Shown: in pieces, positions 35,737 through 43,753 of the stretch
Position numbering within the stretch: position 1 is the stretch's first letter
Layout: each line of letters begins with the position of its first letter
Assembly: GCA_023447635.1 (NCBI GenBank)
Contig: JAEXNA010000037.1
Coordinates: 1-64,000, forward strand
Source of the DNA: Vulcanimicrobiota bacterium
GTDB lineage: Bacteria > Vulcanimicrobiota > Xenobia > Xenobiales > JADMJV01
DNA: 64,000 bases
Direction of reading: 5' to 3'
The notes under the pieces: generated by a model
Told to the model about the DNA's origin: nothing
Databases searched by the model: none
Seen by the model: only the letters and a program-made list of their open reading frames with translations
Made by a program: the position numbers and the translations under genes

Positions 35737-36511
35737 CAGAGCGCAGAGCCGACGCAGACTTGCTGTTCCGAGCTATCCTCTCCTCGCCCAGCCACTCACC
35801 GCCTGCCCCCCAACGACGTCGCCAGACTTCATTACATCGCAGGTCGCCCTGCACGACCTCGCGACGGCTCTCTAGCTCGACCCGCTCCGGAAACGGCTCC
35901 CGCCCCCAGACCTCTAGCAGAAGGACCTCGTTCCGCACCCGGAGTGAGAGGCGGCAGTCCCAACGCGGCTCTAGCCTCAGGTCCACATAAGGCCAGAGCA
36001 CTGTAGCGTCCATCCCCCAGGGGCGGTTCCAGGACGGGACCGCCTCGAGCGTGTGGCCGTGCCGCTCAAGGACCTGCCAGCCCAGCCGAGCTCCCATATC
36101 GAAGAGGGCGTTGGAAAGCAGGCAGATTCCGCCCCCCAAGGCCGGCACCAGGCAGCCCGCGCGAAGCTCCATTCCGTGAACGAAGCCGCCTCGCGCGCTC
36201 ATCCGGCCCAGCGTTTTCCAAAAGGAGAGCGGCCGGCCCGGTCCTAGCGCCAAACCATCGAAAGCCACGGCGGCCAGGCGAAGATTCGTGATTTTGCCCT
36301 GTTCCAGCAGAGGGTGGGCATCCTCGTCAGTTCGCCGTAGCGGGATGGACTTTCGCCCGTGCAGGTGGGTGTAGTCGCCGGGGCCCGCCTGTTGGAGGGC
36401 CGGGAAACGGGCGGACTGTAGCGCCCAGAGGCCCAGACGTCTGGCCTGATGAGCCCCTACTCTCAGGTTCCAGGAAAGCGTCTCCAGCCGGGACTTGGGT
36501 TGCTGTAACAT
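35501..36511 (-). CDS. VanW family protein (3' end of frame uncertain)
   Basis: VanW homology covers about residues 10-250: LSFWKTLGRMSARGGFVHG, LVPALGGGICLLSNALFDMG (the hallmark segment), HGHTLEAVPSWNRPWGMDATV and a final RCNEVWRRRWGAGGEWLGEERIARN. A normal VanW would stop here, near base 35760. Instead the frame stays open for another ~85 residues of Arg/Gly/Pro-rich sequence that overlaps the glycosyltransferase frame and looks like out-of-frame translation. So either a frameshift near 35745-35765 separates or fuses VanW and glycosyltransferase, or the long tail is real. VanW proteins occur in glycopeptide-resistance loci and elsewhere, but their biochemical function is unclear. Confidence 0.65.
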   Translation of the reverse strand: MLQQPKSRLETLSWNLRVGAHQARRLGLWALQSARFPALQQAGPGDYTHLHGRKSIPLRRTDEDAHPLLEQGKITNLRLAAVAFDGLALGPGRPLSFWKTLGRMSARGGFVHGMELRAGCLVPALGGGICLLSNALFDMGARLGWQVLERHGHTLEAVPSWNRPWGMDATVLWPYVDLRLEPRWDCRLSLRVRNEVLLLEVWGREPFPERVELESRREVVQGDLRCNEVWRRRWGAGGEWLGEERIARNSKSASALRSVGPTARGRRGDRSLSGGARTLRRTSGQEDSSVGPATAAGPARRSRRGRPDAPGQRVPSPLPGSSALAGPAGAGTGSGR

Positions 36512-36627
36512 TCTTCGAGCCTAATGCGCTCCCGTGTCATTTGGGTGTCAGGCCCAGGACGGGGAGAATTTCCCTCCCACCGAGGCACGGGCCAGGGCCC
36601 CTCGAGGCGACTCGCGAAACAGCCTCC

Positions 36628-37461
36628 ATGAGCGAACTTCTCAAGGGCACGCCCGAGCAGATTATCGAAAAGCTGCTCCTTCGCTATGAGCCGCTGCGAG
36701 ACAGCCGGGCTTTTTCCGAGCCCGAACTGCAGCAGCGGAAGCTCTACCGGGGCACCTCGACCCTGCTGCTGGTGGGAGGCGCCGGGTTAGAGGTCGGACT
36801 GCTGGCCACCGGTCACACCGAGCCGGCCGCTCTGGGATTTGGTCTACTGGTGCTGAGCCTGGGCGCCGTCTTTCGCAAAATGGCCACCGCCCCGCTCAAG
36901 CACACTCCCCCGGAACCGCTGGAACACCTGGCCTCCTTAAGCCAGGCGTTGGGCCTGGCCCGAGCTCTGCACCAGAGATTCCCCGATATGGTGGTGGAAC
37001 TCGACCCGATCAATTTCCTGTGCAGCGGAAGCTGCGACGGCTACGACTGGAAGCTCAAGCTCGACAGAGAGCGTCTGAAACCGCGCGAGGACGACGGCGC
37101 GGCGTTTCAGTCGTACACCATCCTCGACAGCAAAAAGCCGGCCGCCGACCGCGTCTGGAAACGAACGTCGCAAACGGTGAACCGACAAAGACTGGTCTGG
37201 ACGGTCGAGATCGCCGATGACTTTCACCCCCGGCCGGGACAGCCCAGCACCGAAACCTCGTTGGAGAACTTCAACAACGATAGGGGGAAGACGATCTGCA
37301 CCTTTACTCTTCCCATCAATGAACCCGATCAGCCCGGACTCGGCCACGAAGGCCGCTCGGACTTTATCTCGGACCCCATGGGGCTGCACCACCCCGAATT
37401 CGTGGGGGAACAGATCGCCGGATCGCTAGCCTGGATGTTCAAACCGAACCTGCGGCTGTAG
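36628..37461 (+). CDS. Two-helix membrane protein of unknown function
   Basis: 277 residues from the ATG at 36628; earlier codons in frame have no supporting site, and this one is weak too. After ~45 residues come two close hydrophobic helices (STLLLVGGAGLEVGLLATG and AALGFGLLVLSLGAVF). A soluble C-terminal domain of ~180 residues follows, beta-rich and charged (YDWKLKLDRERLKPREDDGAAFQSYTIL). No family recognised. Divergent from VanW and convergent with glgC, nine bases apart. Confidence 0.6.
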   Translation: MSELLKGTPEQIIEKLLLRYEPLRDSRAFSEPELQQRKLYRGTSTLLLVGGAGLEVGLLATGHTEPAALGFGLLVLSLGAVFRKMATAPLKHTPPEPLEHLASLSQALGLARALHQRFPDMVVELDPINFLCSGSCDGYDWKLKLDRERLKPREDDGAAFQSYTILDSKKPAADRVWKRTSQTVNRQRLVWTVEIADDFHPRPGQPSTETSLENFNNDRGKTICTFTLPINEPDQPGLGHEGRSDFISDPMGLHHPEFVGEQIAGSLAWMFKPNLRL

Positions 37462-37469
37462 TCCCGGGT

Positions 37470-38636
37470 TTAATCGAACGGTCGCCGAGTTCTGCGGGGC
37501 TTGCTGCGACGGTTCTCCTCGGGATAGAAAACCTGGACTTCCTCACCGTCTCCAAACGATTCGTCGAGATCGGATCCCGCTTCCACAATCGCTTTGCGTA
37601 GGCGCCCTGAGGGGCCAACCCGGCAGCCATCGAGCAGCACAGAGTCCTCGACCAGGGCACCTTTTTCGATCCGGCAGCCGGGCCCGATCACCGAATTCCG
37701 CACCGTCCCTTCAATCCAACAGGACGGCGAAATCAAAGACCGTTCGATGCGGGCCGAAGCTTCGATCCGGGCCGGAGAGCGGAACGGTTGGTCGGTGAGC
37801 AAGGGCCAGCCGTCGTGATCGAGCGGGAAAGCAGGCTGTTCGGCCAGCAGGTCTTGATGAGCCTGCCAGTAGCTTTCGATGGTGCCCACGTCTCGCCAGT
37901 AGCCGTCGAGCTTCAGCGCCCGCACCTTCGACTGCTCGACCATCAACGGTAGCAGATGATCTCCATAGTCGCCAAGTTTCCCCTCGTGCTCGTCGTGCAG
38001 CCCTTCCAGGGCGTCGAGTAGAGCTCCGGTAGAGTACAGGAAGACCTCCGTACCGACCAGGTTCGAGCGAGGCTCGTCCGGTTTGTAGGCAAACCCGGTC
38101 ACCTTATCCCCTTCGGTTTCGAACAAGGAGTATCTCGTCAGGTCCATGCCCTCCGGCGCCTCCCACAGGAGCACAGAAAGGTCGGCCTTCTGTTCGACAT
38201 GAAAATCGATCAGGTCGCGGTAGTCGAAACGATAAAGATGGTCAGCGCTCAGAACCAGCACAAAGTCCGGGGCGGCCTGCTCCAAGAACTGCCGCTGAAG
38301 GTTCAGCGCTTCGGCGTTTCCCGCGGCAAATCCGTCGTGGTCTTCCCCCTTGCCTTCGAACGGCGGCATGACGAGAAGCCCGCCACGAGTGCGGTCGAGG
38401 TCCCAGGGGCGACCGCCGTTGAGGTGGTCGTTCAGGCCGTGCGGGCGGTACTGCTCGACCACCCAGACCTCGGAAAGTTCGCTATGGTGCAGGTTCGATA
38501 GAGCGATGTCGATCAGTCGGTAGGTGCCGCCAAACGGCATGACGGGCTTGCTGCGCTTTTCGGTCAACGGTTCGAGGCGCCCGCCCTGGCCTCCGGCCAG
38601 CACCAGCGCCACGGTTTTCCATCGCTTCTTCCCCAT
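37470..38636 (-). CDS. glgC: Glucose-1-phosphate adenylyltransferase (ADP-glucose pyrophosphorylase)
   Basis: 388 residues. The N-terminal catalytic fold shows VLAGGQGGRLEPLTEKRSKPVMPFGG and YRLIDIALSNLHHSEL, with VLSADHLYRFDYRDL (catalytic Asp) and GYWRDVGTIESYWQAHQDLL. The C-terminal left-handed beta-helix has hexapeptide repeats (IEASARIERSLISPSCWIEG, VRNSVIGPGCRIEKGALVED). It makes ADP-glucose from glucose-1-phosphate and ATP for glycogen synthesis. No other glycogen gene is adjacent. The basic tail (NRRSKPRRTRRPFD) is an addition to the usual fold. Confidence 0.92.
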   Translation of the reverse strand: MGKKRWKTVALVLAGGQGGRLEPLTEKRSKPVMPFGGTYRLIDIALSNLHHSELSEVWVVEQYRPHGLNDHLNGGRPWDLDRTRGGLLVMPPFEGKGEDHDGFAAGNAEALNLQRQFLEQAAPDFVLVLSADHLYRFDYRDLIDFHVEQKADLSVLLWEAPEGMDLTRYSLFETEGDKVTGFAYKPDEPRSNLVGTEVFLYSTGALLDALEGLHDEHEGKLGDYGDHLLPLMVEQSKVRALKLDGYWRDVGTIESYWQAHQDLLAEQPAFPLDHDGWPLLTDQPFRSPARIEASARIERSLISPSCWIEGTVRNSVIGPGCRIEKGALVEDSVLLDGCRVGPSGRLRKAIVEAGSDLDESFGDGEEVQVFYPEENRRSKPRRTRRPFD

Positions 38637-38745
38637 CGGTAAGCTCCCTCACGCACGACGACTTTGCGCCATCATAGGGAGAGTCAAGAACGACGAATAA
38701 CCCCCCGCGGTCGCAGGAGGGCTATCCCGGGGGATACGGGAGAGT

Positions 38746-39330
38746 CTACTGGGCCAGCAGCATGCCGTCGTACGACGGCGTGAACGTCTGTAGCGACGAG
38801 GTCATGTGAGCGGTCTGGCTCATGCTCATGCCCTCGCTGGTAACCTGGCAGCTACTGCCGTTGCTTACTTTAACCCAGTCCGAAGAGATTTTGGCCGGGC
38901 CGGTCTGATGCAAAATCCATCCGTTGCTCAGAAGGTTCGGCGAACCGCTTCCGTTGACCAGTCCACTGCCGACACCATCGCTGGTACAGACCACCTCGTA
39001 GCTGGCGTTGCCAGAACCGCTCTCGAAACGTGCCGAGAAGGTCTTGCTCTGCATTTCGCTATTGTTGAGCCCCTCCACCGAAGGGTGGCTCAGATGCTCG
39101 GCGATCTCGGTAGGCGCGACCACCACGATCTCGGCGTTGTTCGCTTCCTTCTGGATGGCGTCCATGCCAGCCCCGTGCACCGGGTTGTAGTGGTCCTCGA
39201 TGACCATCTCGGCGCGAGGCTGATCGGCGTCGACGTGGGCCAGGTCCTGAGCGCCGGTGGCCATGTTGCAGCCGCTGGAGAGGATGGCGGCTCCGAGAGC
39301 CAGGATTCCGAGAGTTTTACCGATCTGCAT
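38746..39330 (-). CDS. Lipoprotein of unknown function, 194 aa
   Basis: The ATG at 39330 gives a lipoprotein signal (MQIGKTLGILALGAAILSSGC) with a GGAAGGGA-type site upstream; a longer open frame upstream has no signal. The mature part includes AEIVVVAPTEIAEHLSHPSVEGL and a Ser/Gly/Asn-rich beta-type C-terminal half with two cysteines (YEVVCTSDG, SSCQVTSEG) that may form a disulfide. No family recognised. An inverted repeat about 60 bases upstream may regulate it. Confidence 0.65.
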   Translation of the reverse strand: MQIGKTLGILALGAAILSSGCNMATGAQDLAHVDADQPRAEMVIEDHYNPVHGAGMDAIQKEANNAEIVVVAPTEIAEHLSHPSVEGLNNSEMQSKTFSARFESGSGNASYEVVCTSDGVGSGLVNGSGSPNLLSNGWILHQTGPAKISSDWVKVSNGSSCQVTSEGMSMSQTAHMTSSLQTFTPSYDGMLLAQ

Positions 39331-39388
39331 AAGGAGAGGTCCCTTCCGAGGGTGGTCTGTATCAGTATTAAAACCGACCGCTGTTAAC

Positions 39389-39413
39389 AAGATGTGAACC
39401 TTTCGCACATCTT
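39389..39413. promoter_or_regulatory. Operator-like inverted repeat between divergent genes
   Basis: A perfect 8-bp inverted repeat (AAGATGTG - nine bases - CACATCTT) lies between the lipoprotein gene and the divergent 39518 gene. On the minus strand it is followed by TTGTTA and then TAATAC, which could form part of a promoter with poor spacing. It may be a repressor or activator site; a terminator is unlikely because no gene ends here. Confidence 0.35.
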
Positions 39414-39517
39414 TTGTGACGACTCCTCCGACCGCTTTCCTGCGGCCGTCGCATCTCGGGAGGCACGGGGCGGACCGCCCAGAAGTCTTCTTCACTGTAC
39501 TGCCTAAGGAGCCAGCG

Positions 39518-40018
39518 ATGTTCGGAAAGAAACCCCAGCAGCCCGAGCCGACCCATCTGGTGGTCGAAGTGTCTCGAGCCGACGTCAAGAAGCCGTCGGA
39601 AACCGAGGTGCGCGCGCAGAAGTTTGTCCTGACCGGAAGCGATGGCGCAACTCGAGCCCAACTGCAGAGCGCCGGAAAAGGCGCGGTCGCACTGACCTTT
39701 CACGACTCGGACGGCAAAATGGCGATGTTGTTAGGGCTCGATCCCAACGGATCCCCCACCATCGCCATGCTCAAAGACGGTAAGGTCCGAGCCGGTGTCG
39801 AACTCGACAAGGCCAACAGCCAGCCGCAGATCACTCTGCGCGGCGCCGGCGAAGGCAAGATCGAGGTCGGTTACGACGGCAAAGATAACGCCGCCGTCGA
39901 CCTGCACGACTCGACCGGGAAGCTGCGCATCAGCATCAGCCTGGATGCCGCTGGGGACGCCCAGGTCAAGATCTTCGATAAGAACGGCTACACCCAGAGC
40001 GAACTCAAGCCGGGTTAG
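39518..40018 (+). CDS. Beta-repeat protein of unknown function, 166 aa
   Basis: The ATG at 39518 has AAGGAG six bases upstream. The sequence consists of repeated strands of the form hhxLxDxxGxxRxxL (FVLTGSDGATRAQLQ, LTFHDSDGKMAMLLGLDPNG, VDLHDSTGKLRISISLDAAG, VKIFDKNGYTQSEL), suggesting a small beta-solenoid or beta-sheet stack. No signal or membrane segment. Followed 17 bases later by the CdsA-like gene, so likely co-transcribed with it. Confidence 0.65.
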   Translation: MFGKKPQQPEPTHLVVEVSRADVKKPSETEVRAQKFVLTGSDGATRAQLQSAGKGAVALTFHDSDGKMAMLLGLDPNGSPTIAMLKDGKVRAGVELDKANSQPQITLRGAGEGKIEVGYDGKDNAAVDLHDSTGKLRISISLDAAGDAQVKIFDKNGYTQSELKPG

Positions 40019-40035
40019 CGCTGCTAGGAGCCTGT

Positions 40036-40875
40036 TTGAACCTTCCTATTCTTCTGGGCGTGGGCGGACTGCTGGTGGGCGCCACCGTGGCCGCTCTGGG
40101 CTGGCTTCGATTCCGACCAGACTCGGAGCCGCTCTTTCCGAAACAGCGCCTGCGGGCGTGGTGGGTCATGGTGCTGGTGTTCGCCCTGGCTACGGCCGGC
40201 GGCCCGGCGGTCTCTATCGCCGGATTTGCCTTTCTCAGCCTGGTGGCGCTGCGCGAGTTACTGAACCACATGCCTCGTCCGCTAACCTCGGGCACCCGCT
40301 GGCTCTGCTACCTGGCCATCCTGGCGCAATACTGGTGGGTCGAGACCCGCTGGTACGGCATGTTCGTAGTCTTCATCCCGGTCTTTCTCTTTCTCTACCT
40401 GCCTACCACGGACTCTTTCCGGGGCAAAGGGGACGCTCCGCTGGCCGACCAGGCGCTGCTGCACTGGGGCATGATGACGACCGTCTTCTGCCTGAGCCAC
40501 GCCGCCTATCTGATGGCGCTACCGGGGGGGCCGGGGCTGCTCTTCTTCGTTACCGTACTGACCGAAGTCGCGGACGCGGTGCGGATCCTGTTGGCTCGTA
40601 GCGCCATGGGACGACGACTCTCTCCGCTGCTCTCGACGCTGGCGGCGCTGCTCTGCGCCCTCTGGCTGGGCCCTCATTTGACCCCGCTCTCCACCGCCCA
40701 CGTGGCTCTAGCCGGCTTTGTCCTGGGACTGGCCGGAACTCTCGGCAACGTAAACATCAGCGCGGTATCTCGAGAGCTAGAAGTTCCCCCGGGGGGCGGG
40801 CTGGCCCGAATCGAAAGTCTCGCCTACACAGCGCCACTGTTCTTTCACGGCTTCCGCTACTTCTATTTGCCGTAG
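40036..40875 (+). CDS. CdsA-like integral membrane protein
   Basis: 279 residues with about seven or eight hydrophobic helices, starting at a TTG with AGGAG five bases upstream. The ending GNVNISAVSRELEVPPGGGLARIESLAYTAPLFFHGF follows the CdsA consensus (S-x-x-K-R-x4-KD...G-H-G-G-x-x-DRxDS) in outline but lacks the KD and DR-D acidic pairs. CdsA makes CDP-diacylglycerol from phosphatidate and CTP. With the metal-binding acids missing it may be a diverged member with another or no activity. Confidence 0.6.
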   Translation: MNLPILLGVGGLLVGATVAALGWLRFRPDSEPLFPKQRLRAWWVMVLVFALATAGGPAVSIAGFAFLSLVALRELLNHMPRPLTSGTRWLCYLAILAQYWWVETRWYGMFVVFIPVFLFLYLPTTDSFRGKGDAPLADQALLHWGMMTTVFCLSHAAYLMALPGGPGLLFFVTVLTEVADAVRILLARSAMGRRLSPLLSTLAALLCALWLGPHLTPLSTAHVALAGFVLGLAGTLGNVNISAVSRELEVPPGGGLARIESLAYTAPLFFHGFRYFYLP

Positions 40876-40883
40876 ACTAGGGC

Positions 40884-42902
40884 TTAGTGAGGAGAGCTGA
40901 CCTTGATCACGCGGTCTCGGGGATAAACGGAAAGCAGCTTGACCTTGACCTTCTCGCCCGGCGCCTTCAGACCGCCGCTGCCGTGAGGCACCTCGACTTC
41001 GCGCAGGCTTTCTGCCAACTGCAGCACGTACCGCTCCGCCGTCGAGGCCAGGATCACCGCTTCGAGTTCGCTCCCCCGACGCGCCAGCAAATATTTGTGC
41101 ATGAAGTAGGCGCGCCGGTTTCGCTCCATCTTCTCCGCCGCCGACACAGGGGTGCTGGTATGAGTCATCACCTCTTCCATAGCGGCCCCGTCGTAGAGCG
41201 CCGTCCCGTGCTGAAGGTGGTGTTTGATCTGACGCTGATGGATCAGGTCGCGATAGCGACGGATCGGCGAGGTCGCCTGAATGTAACGGTCCAAGCCCAA
41301 GCCGGAGTGAGGGCAAGGCTCCAGGCTTTGACTGCTGCGAGCCAGGGCCCGTCGCACTTCGAACAGGTGATGAGGCAACCACTGGGCTCGAGTCTCGACC
41401 GGCGGTTCGGGGGCCTTCTGGCCGCGGTAAATAGCGGGCAGCCCGTGCTCGGCGGTGTAGTCGGCAGCGACCCGGTTCGCCATAATCATCGCTTCACTGA
41501 CAATGGTCTGAGCGGCCGAATCCCGTTCGTCCGGGACCAGCGAGATCGAACCGTCCTTCCCCAGACGGACGTCCATACGAGGGAACGGCAGGTTCAGAGC
41601 GCCCTTCGCCTCGCGAAGCGCCTTCAGCTTCTCGGCTAAGGAAGCAAGTTCGCTCCAATAAGTCTCGCCTCGAGCCACCATCTCGTCGACCCCGTCGTAA
41701 TCCAACCGCTCGGTCACCTTGATCCGGGTTGGAGCCATGCGGCTGGAAATCAGGCGACCTTCTTTGTCGAGCGTGACCAGAAAACTGAAGGCCATGCGCT
41801 CTTCGCCGGCCACCAGGGACAAGACGTTGTCGGAAAGGCTCTCGGGCACCATCCGAACCTTCAGGTCCGGCAGGTACACCGAGGTGGCTCGCTCGCGAAT
41901 CTCGGCTTCCAGCACGTCGTTATCGGGGGTCAGCAGCGCCGAGGCGTCGGCAATGTGAATGCCCAGTTCGTAGCCATCGTCGGTGATCCGGAAAGCCAGA
42001 GCATCGTCGACTTCGGTCGTGTCCGGATCATCGATCGAGTGGCACGGCCAATCGGTCAGGTCTTCCCGATCCGGGTCGGCCAACTGCTCGGCAAACCGCG
42101 CTTCCTGGTCGGTCGCCGCCTGCAGGACTTCGGGCGAGAAGACCAGCGGGGTCTCGTTGAGGAAAAGGTCCAGATTCTGATCCTCGGTCCACTCTCCCAG
42201 ACGAACCATGAAATGGAAGGCGGGCTCGGTCGAGCGCGAATCCAGGTCTTTGAGAAGCCGCTGCACGTGGCCAAAGTGCGAACTTTTCTCGCCCCAGATA
42301 GCGGCGTCGCGAATCTTGGTCCGCCATTCGGCGATGTAGGCCGCGAACTCGCCTTCGGGATCGCCGGCTGCGCCCTCCCAGACCTGGCGCATCCAATCCC
42401 GGAGAGCGCCTCGCTCTAGCTCGCGACGAGCCTCGGTACGCTGACGGATCAGCGCCTCTTCGACCTGCTCACGGGTGCGCACCCGGAAACTGTCGCCCTT
42501 GCGCCAAAAATAGGTGCGCGCTTCGTTGAGAGCCCGATAGGACTGAGAGCGTTGCAGCTCTCCCACGCCTTCCGAGAAAAGGAAGGCGGCCAGTTCGTCG
42601 AGATCCCAGTCGCGCTCCTCTCCTTCTTCTAAGACCAGTTCCCAGAGCTCCTCCAGGTCCAGAGCCGAAGCGCCCTCCTGGCGCAGCTTCTCGCCGGCCC
42701 GAAGCAGTTCCAACACGTCTTCTCGTGAAGCGTTCGCACCGAGAGGCGAGGTGTGAGAGAAAAGCACTTTTTTGCTGGCCAGAGTCTCTTTGCGCCCGCT
42801 CGAAGTGAGCACGGAGAGCTTGCCTTTGTTATCCGCGGCCAGACAGAAGGCCAGGACGAGGTCTTTTCCCTCGAGATATTCCAACACATTACCGGGAGCC
42901 AT
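40884..42902 (-). CDS. RNase II/R-family (RNB) exoribonuclease
   Basis: 672 residues with an RNB catalytic domain: CHSIDDPDTTEVDDALAF carries the clustered aspartates that bind magnesium. ATSVYLPDLKVRMVPESLSDNVLSLV and FMHKYLLARRGSELEAVILAS are further family landmarks. An RNB-typical YIQATSPIRRYRDLIHQRQIKHHL lies near the C-terminus. A short C-terminal S1-like beta stretch (KVKVKLLSVYPRDRVIKVSS) follows. Processive 3'-5' degradation of single-stranded RNA is expected. The N-terminal ~250 residues differ from E. coli RNase II and resemble the organellar/cyanobacterial type. Divergent from the inositol monophosphatase gene. Confidence 0.88.
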   Translation of the reverse strand: MAPGNVLEYLEGKDLVLAFCLAADNKGKLSVLTSSGRKETLASKKVLFSHTSPLGANASREDVLELLRAGEKLRQEGASALDLEELWELVLEEGEERDWDLDELAAFLFSEGVGELQRSQSYRALNEARTYFWRKGDSFRVRTREQVEEALIRQRTEARRELERGALRDWMRQVWEGAAGDPEGEFAAYIAEWRTKIRDAAIWGEKSSHFGHVQRLLKDLDSRSTEPAFHFMVRLGEWTEDQNLDLFLNETPLVFSPEVLQAATDQEARFAEQLADPDREDLTDWPCHSIDDPDTTEVDDALAFRITDDGYELGIHIADASALLTPDNDVLEAEIRERATSVYLPDLKVRMVPESLSDNVLSLVAGEERMAFSFLVTLDKEGRLISSRMAPTRIKVTERLDYDGVDEMVARGETYWSELASLAEKLKALREAKGALNLPFPRMDVRLGKDGSISLVPDERDSAAQTIVSEAMIMANRVAADYTAEHGLPAIYRGQKAPEPPVETRAQWLPHHLFEVRRALARSSQSLEPCPHSGLGLDRYIQATSPIRRYRDLIHQRQIKHHLQHGTALYDGAAMEEVMTHTSTPVSAAEKMERNRRAYFMHKYLLARRGSELEAVILASTAERYVLQLAESLREVEVPHGSGGLKAPGEKVKVKLLSVYPRDRVIKVSSPH

Positions 42903-42965
42903 GGCGCCGCCTTCGCCTGCCCCAGGGAAGAGGCCTCTCCCGCAAAGGAGCCGAAGCCGAGCCGC

Positions 42966-43739
42966 ATGACACCACCTTTCGAGGACCAGCTAGAGTGCGC
43001 TGCGGCGGCCGCTCGCGCGGCAGGTTCGGTCATTCGAGAAAGTTTCGGACAGCCGATCCACACCGAGTTCAAGAGCCCCACCGACCCGGTGACGGAAGTG
43101 GACCGTCGCTGCGAGGTCCTGATCCGAGAAAGCCTGCACGCTGCCTTCCCCGAAATCGACTTCTGGGGCGAGGAGTTCGGTCGAGGCCAACTCGACGGCC
43201 CAGCCTGCTGGATTGTGGACCCGCTGGACGGTACCAAAAACTTCGTTCACGGTTACCCCTTCGTGGCCGTCTCTGTTGCGCTCGTCGATCGCCAGGGGAC
43301 GGCTCTGGGAGTAGTTTACGACCCCCTGCGAGACGAGCTATTCCATGCCACTCGCGGGGGCGGAGCCTTCTGCAATGAGCAGTCGCTCGAGGTCAGCCGT
43401 GCCGCCCGACTGGAAGAGGCTCTGGTCGTCACGGGCTTTACCAACGACCCTCCCAAGCAGAAAGAGCTGCTCTGGGACGCGATGTCGCTTTGCCAGGGGC
43501 TGCGCCGCGGAGGCGCTTCCGCGCTGGACTTGTGCCAGGTGGCCGCTGGTCGACTGGACGCCATGTGGGAGTGGCAGCTAGCTCCCTGGGACATGGCCGC
43601 CGCCAGCTTGATCATCAGCGAGGCCCAGGGTACGGTCAGCCGTCTCGACGGGTCCTCGTTCGATCTGTTCGGAGGCCAGATTCTGGCGACCAACACCAGC
43701 CTTCACCGAGCTTTCGTCGACCTTATCGCCAGTCGCTAG
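42966..43739 (+). CDS. Inositol monophosphatase family protein
   Basis: 257 residues from the ATG at 42966. All IMPase metal sites are present: DPVTEVDRRCE, WGEEFG (Glu69-Glu70), WIVDPLDGTKNFVHGYP (Asp85, Asp88) and WDMAAASLIISEAQG. Family members hydrolyse inositol-1-phosphate, histidinol phosphate, fructose bisphosphate or PAP; this one is closest in layout to plain IMPase, but the substrate cannot be fixed. The upstream open frame belongs to the antisense of the RNase gene. Confidence 0.88.
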   Translation: MTPPFEDQLECAAAAARAAGSVIRESFGQPIHTEFKSPTDPVTEVDRRCEVLIRESLHAAFPEIDFWGEEFGRGQLDGPACWIVDPLDGTKNFVHGYPFVAVSVALVDRQGTALGVVYDPLRDELFHATRGGGAFCNEQSLEVSRAARLEEALVVTGFTNDPPKQKELLWDAMSLCQGLRRGGASALDLCQVAAGRLDAMWEWQLAPWDMAAASLIISEAQGTVSRLDGSSFDLFGGQILATNTSLHRAFVDLIASR

Positions 43740-43753
43740 AAACTGGGCCCGAG

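Noticed and set aside
38690..38745. Terminator between glgC and the lipoprotein gene
   Set aside because: Only short GC-rich self-complementary pieces (for example TATCCC/GGGATA) and no T-run.
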